Shown piece after piece: positions 6,546-9,097 of a DNA stretch of 9,097 nucleotides; position 1 is the stretch's first letter, and each line of letters begins with the position of its first letter. The position numbers and the translations under genes were made by a program. The DNA comes from Fidelibacterota bacterium 46_43 (GTDB lineage: Bacteria; Fidelibacterota; Fidelibacteria; Fidelibacterales; Fidelibacteraceae), in NCBI GenBank assembly GCA_001509335.1, contig LGGY01000162.1, forward strand, positions 1 to 9,097. The letters are read 5' to 3'. The notes under the pieces were generated by a model. That model searched no databases and had not been told where the DNA came from. It saw only the letters and a program-made list of their open reading frames with translations.

Positions 6546-8948
6546 ATGAGCGATCTGTACCCCAACGAGAAAGAAACGGTGGAAACAATCCTCACCCAAT
6601 CGGAGCGGTTCAGTCCCAATATTGTGCATATTCATCATATTGAAGGAAATGAAGGTGATTTTAGGGATTTTCCGAACGATCTCCACCCGGATATCACCCG
6701 CATCCTCCGGTCCAGAGGCATTCAGCGCCTTTATTCCCATCAGGCAGAGGCCTGGGAACAAACGGCTTCCGGTCAGAATATTACAGTCGTCACACCGACC
6801 GCTTCAGGAAAGACCCTCACGTACAACCTTCCGGTCTTACAGAAAATTATCGAAAATCCCAAAGCAAAGGCCTTGTATCTCTTCCCCACCAAAGCGTTGA
6901 GTCAGGATCAGATGACGGAGCTTCATGAATTGATCACGGCTTTGGAACGGGATATCAAAGTGTATACTTTTGACGGGGATACGCCTTCCAGTGCACGGGC
7001 AGCTATCCGGAAACAGGGCAATATCGTCGTCACCAATCCGGATATGCTGCACCAGGGAATTTTGCCCCATCACACAAAATGGATGCAATTTTTTCAGAAT
7101 CTGGACGTGGTAGTTATCGATGAAATGCATATTTACCGGGGAGTTTTCGGATCCCACATGACCAACGTGATCCGGCGGTTAAAGCGGATTTGCCGGTTTT
7201 ACCGTTCGAATCCCCTCTTTATCCTCTGCTCAGCCACCATTGCCAATCCGGGAGAACACGCAAGTCGTTTGATTGAGGATAAAATCACCGTCATCGACCG
7301 CTCCGGTGCACCGGTGAGCCCCAAAACACTTATTTTTTATAATCCACCTATCATAAATAAAGAGCTGGGTATCCGAGCCAGTTACATCAAGCAGGCCCGG
7401 TACCTGGCGGAATTTCTCATACAGAACAACGTACAAACCCTTATTTTTGCCCTTTCGCGTCTGAATGTGGAAGTATTGACAAAATATCTCAAGGATACAT
7501 TCGATTCAGAGCGGGAATCTATGAGCCGGCCGGAAATAATTGCCGGTTATCGGGGAGGATATCTGCCCAACCGTCGCCGTGAGATAGAAAAGGGTATCCG
7601 GAGCGGACAGATACGTGGGGTTGTATCCACCAACGCCCTGGAACTGGGGATTGATATCGGGAGTCTGGATGCGACGATTCTGGCAGGATATCCGGGGAGC
7701 ATATCCAGCACCTGGCAGCAGATCGGCCGGGCTGGACGCCGGGGAAAATCCGCCATCGGTATCTTTATCGGCCGGTCCGACCCTCTGGACCAGTTTCTGA
7801 TGCAAAACCCCGGTTATTTTTTCGGACAATCCCCGGAACATGCCCGGATGAATCCGGACAACATCATGCTTTTGGTAGATCATATTAAATGCGCCGCTTT
7901 TGAACTCCCCTTTCAGGAGGGGGACACCTTTGGGAATGTACCGGCAAACGATTTGAAGGCAATTTTGGAATTTCTGACCAATGGCGGTGTTTTGCATTAC
8001 GACAACCACCGCTGGTACTGGTCCGACACGGCTTATCCGGCAGTCAATGTAAACCTCCGGCGCTCTCCTGAAGGCAATTTTGTTGTGGTAGATACAGAAA
8101 ACAATCACAAAATCATTGGAGAAGTAGATTACAGCGCCGCGATTCTCACCATCTATCCCGATGCCATCTATCTGGCGTCCGGACAGCAGTACATTGTGGA
8201 CACACTGGACTGGGACGGCCGAAAGGCACTTGTAAGGCCAACTGATTCCGATTACTACACCGATTCCATTGATTACACCAAAGTAAAAGTTTTAAGTGAA
8301 GACGAAAAGCGCCATGCCCGGAATGCCGAGGTTTTTCAGGGAGAAGTCCAGGTCATGACCCGTGCAGTAGGATTCAAGAAAATCCGGTTTTATACCAGTG
8401 AGAATACGGGATATGGCAAAATCAACCTGCCAGACCTGGAAATGGCCACCACGGCTTATTGGTTTACCATCCCCAATCACGTGATTGAGCAGCTGCCCCG
8501 GAGCAGGGCGGATATTGTGGATGGCTTGCTGGGAATCAGTAAAGCGCTTCACTCCGTTGCCACCCTCCACATTATGAGTGAACCCCATGACATTCATAAA
8601 GCTGTGGGGGACAAAAGCTCGGAATGGTTTGCCATGAATACCATTACCGAACGGGGGATCTATTCTGCACCCGATGAAGACAAAAAATCCGTCAAACTTA
8701 ATCCGGAGGATCTGGAGAACTTTCAACCCACTCTCTTTATCTACGATAATTACCCCGGAGGCATCGGATTCAGTCCCTTACTCTATGATGCCCATGAAAA
8801 ACTCATCCGGGAAACCGGGTCCCTCATCAAAAACTGCTCCTGTCCCAATGGGTGTCCCTCCTGTGTCGGCCCGTCAAATGAAGTGGGCATCAACACCAAA
8901 GAAATCGCCCTGGATATTTTATCCCTTTTGATGGAACAGGAATCCTGA
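6546..8948 (+). CDS. mrfA: MrfA/YprA-like superfamily 2 DExH helicase with C-terminal four-cysteine domain
   Basis: An 800-aa SF2 helicase of the YprA/MrfA type. The Q-like motif is LYSHQAEAW (62-70), motif I is TPTASGKT (83-90), Ia is FPTKALSQDQ (113-122), motif II is DEMH (192-195) in the family pattern DEMHIYRGVFGSH, motif III is SAT (229-231), motif V is STNALELGIDIG (361-372), and motif VI is QQIGRAGRRG (391-400). The C-terminal region ends in a DUF1998/MZB-type cysteine cluster C764-x-C766-x3-C770-x2-C773, a likely zinc site, preceded by DNYPGGIGF (734-742). In B. subtilis MrfA is a 3'-5' DNA helicase acting with MrfB in mitomycin C repair; that function is inferred here from family and neighbour. 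It is somewhat longer than the B. subtilis protein. The ATG follows the mrfB stop by one base, with AGGGA about 8 nt upstream, so the two genes are surely co-transcribed. Confidence 0.92.
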   Translation: MSDLYPNEKETVETILTQSERFSPNIVHIHHIEGNEGDFRDFPNDLHPDITRILRSRGIQRLYSHQAEAWEQTASGQNITVVTPTASGKTLTYNLPVLQKIIENPKAKALYLFPTKALSQDQMTELHELITALERDIKVYTFDGDTPSSARAAIRKQGNIVVTNPDMLHQGILPHHTKWMQFFQNLDVVVIDEMHIYRGVFGSHMTNVIRRLKRICRFYRSNPLFILCSATIANPGEHASRLIEDKITVIDRSGAPVSPKTLIFYNPPIINKELGIRASYIKQARYLAEFLIQNNVQTLIFALSRLNVEVLTKYLKDTFDSERESMSRPEIIAGYRGGYLPNRRREIEKGIRSGQIRGVVSTNALELGIDIGSLDATILAGYPGSISSTWQQIGRAGRRGKSAIGIFIGRSDPLDQFLMQNPGYFFGQSPEHARMNPDNIMLLVDHIKCAAFELPFQEGDTFGNVPANDLKAILEFLTNGGVLHYDNHRWYWSDTAYPAVNVNLRRSPEGNFVVVDTENNHKIIGEVDYSAAILTIYPDAIYLASGQQYIVDTLDWDGRKALVRPTDSDYYTDSIDYTKVKVLSEDEKRHARNAEVFQGEVQVMTRAVGFKKIRFYTSENTGYGKINLPDLEMATTAYWFTIPNHVIEQLPRSRADIVDGLLGISKALHSVATLHIMSEPHDIHKAVGDKSSEWFAMNTITERGIYSAPDEDKKSVKLNPEDLENFQPTLFIYDNYPGGIGFSPLLYDAHEKLIRETGSLIKNCSCPNGCPSCVGPSNEVGINTKEIALDILSLLMEQES

Positions 8949-8973
8949 CTTGTCATATCAATCCAAAAACCTA

Positions 8974-9002
8974 TTGAAAAAAACACCCGTCTGTAGTAAA
9001 CT
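8974..9002 (+). promoter_or_regulatory. Sigma70-like promoter of tRNA-Ser
   Basis: A TTGAAA -35 box (8974-8979, 5 of 6 consensus bases) is followed by a 17-nt spacer and a TAAACT -10 box (8997-9002, 4 of 6). This would start transcription near 9009, about six bases before the tRNA-Ser 5' end. It lies 25 nt after the mrfA stop, so the tRNA has its own promoter and need not depend on readthrough. The assignment is from consensus match only. Confidence 0.6.
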
Positions 9003-9014
9003 ATCGGGCTTTTG

Positions 9015-9096
9015 GGAGGATTAGGCTAATTGGTAAGTCAGCGGTCTTGAAAACCGCCGCCCTCTGGGCTTGGGGGTTCGAGTCCCTCATCCTCCG
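9015..9096 (+). tRNA. tRNA-Ser (anticodon TGA)
   Basis: A class II tRNA. The acceptor stem GGAGGAT (9015-9021) pairs with ATCCTCC (9089-9095), with discriminator G at 9096 as usual for tRNA-Ser. The anticodon stem GCGGT/ACCGC encloses CTTGAAA with anticodon TGA at 9048-9050, reading UCA and related serine codons. A long variable arm with a GCCC/GGGC stem follows, then the T arm with loop TTCGAGT. The window ends one base after the discriminator, so whether CCA is encoded cannot be told. Confidence 0.96.
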
Positions 9097-9097
9097 C

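Noticed and set aside
7506..8108. Long minus-strand open frame (200 codons) inside the helicase gene
   Set aside because: It lies entirely opposite mrfA, whose helicase motifs run through the same bases, and its translation shows no recognisable domain.
8986..9010. CCCG...CGGG inverted repeat followed by CTTTT after mrfA, considered as a terminator
   Set aside because: Only a 4-bp stem with a 15-nt loop and a very short T run, and it overlaps the well-formed tRNA-Ser promoter.

Overview
The window reads as a gene-dense bacterial chromosome segment of moderate GC content with no sign of a mobile element, CRISPR array or phage gene. The taxon cannot be fixed from the sequence. The lipobox-bearing GH13 enzyme, the mix of starts with and without a Shine-Dalgarno sequence, and tRNA genes lacking an encoded CCA would fit a Gram-negative lineage such as the FCB (Bacteroidetes-like) superphylum, but this is a low-confidence inference.

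Left part (1-4753, minus strand). Six genes run leftward in one tight array: rlmN (23S rRNA A2503 methyltransferase), a type I purine nucleoside phosphorylase, a GH13 pullulanase/debranching-type lipoprotein, a DUF523 protein, a small glutaredoxin-like protein, and the N-terminus of an M29 metallo-aminopeptidase cut by the window edge. Junctions are very short or overlapping (29-nt overlap, 14-nt gap, TAATG, ATGA, 3-nt gap), so this is probably one operon with translational coupling. It is metabolic housekeeping: RNA modification, purine salvage, alpha-glucan use, thiol chemistry and peptide turnover.

Middle (4754-4868). A 115-nt divergent intergenic region separates the leftward operon from a rightward unit.

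Right part (4869-9097, plus strand). The order is tRNA-Pro(CGG), a 91-aa GIY-YIG protein whose ATG lies two nucleotides after the tRNA discriminator base, a DEDDh exonuclease of the MrfB/YprB family, a DExH helicase of the MrfA/YprA family with a C-terminal four-cysteine motif, and tRNA-Ser(TGA) behind its own sigma70-like promoter. The helicase/exonuclease pair matches the Bacillus subtilis mitomycin-repair genes mrfA and mrfB in reversed order. The GIY-YIG gene sits on the same strand just upstream, so three nuclease/helicase-family genes form a tRNA-bounded block of about 4 kb.

The most unusual feature is the tRNA-Pro/GIY-YIG junction. The coding frame is open through the whole tRNA, there is no ribosome binding site, and normal tRNA 3' processing would leave an mRNA with a two-nucleotide leader. 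The protein also appears to have lost the catalytic glutamate of its family.
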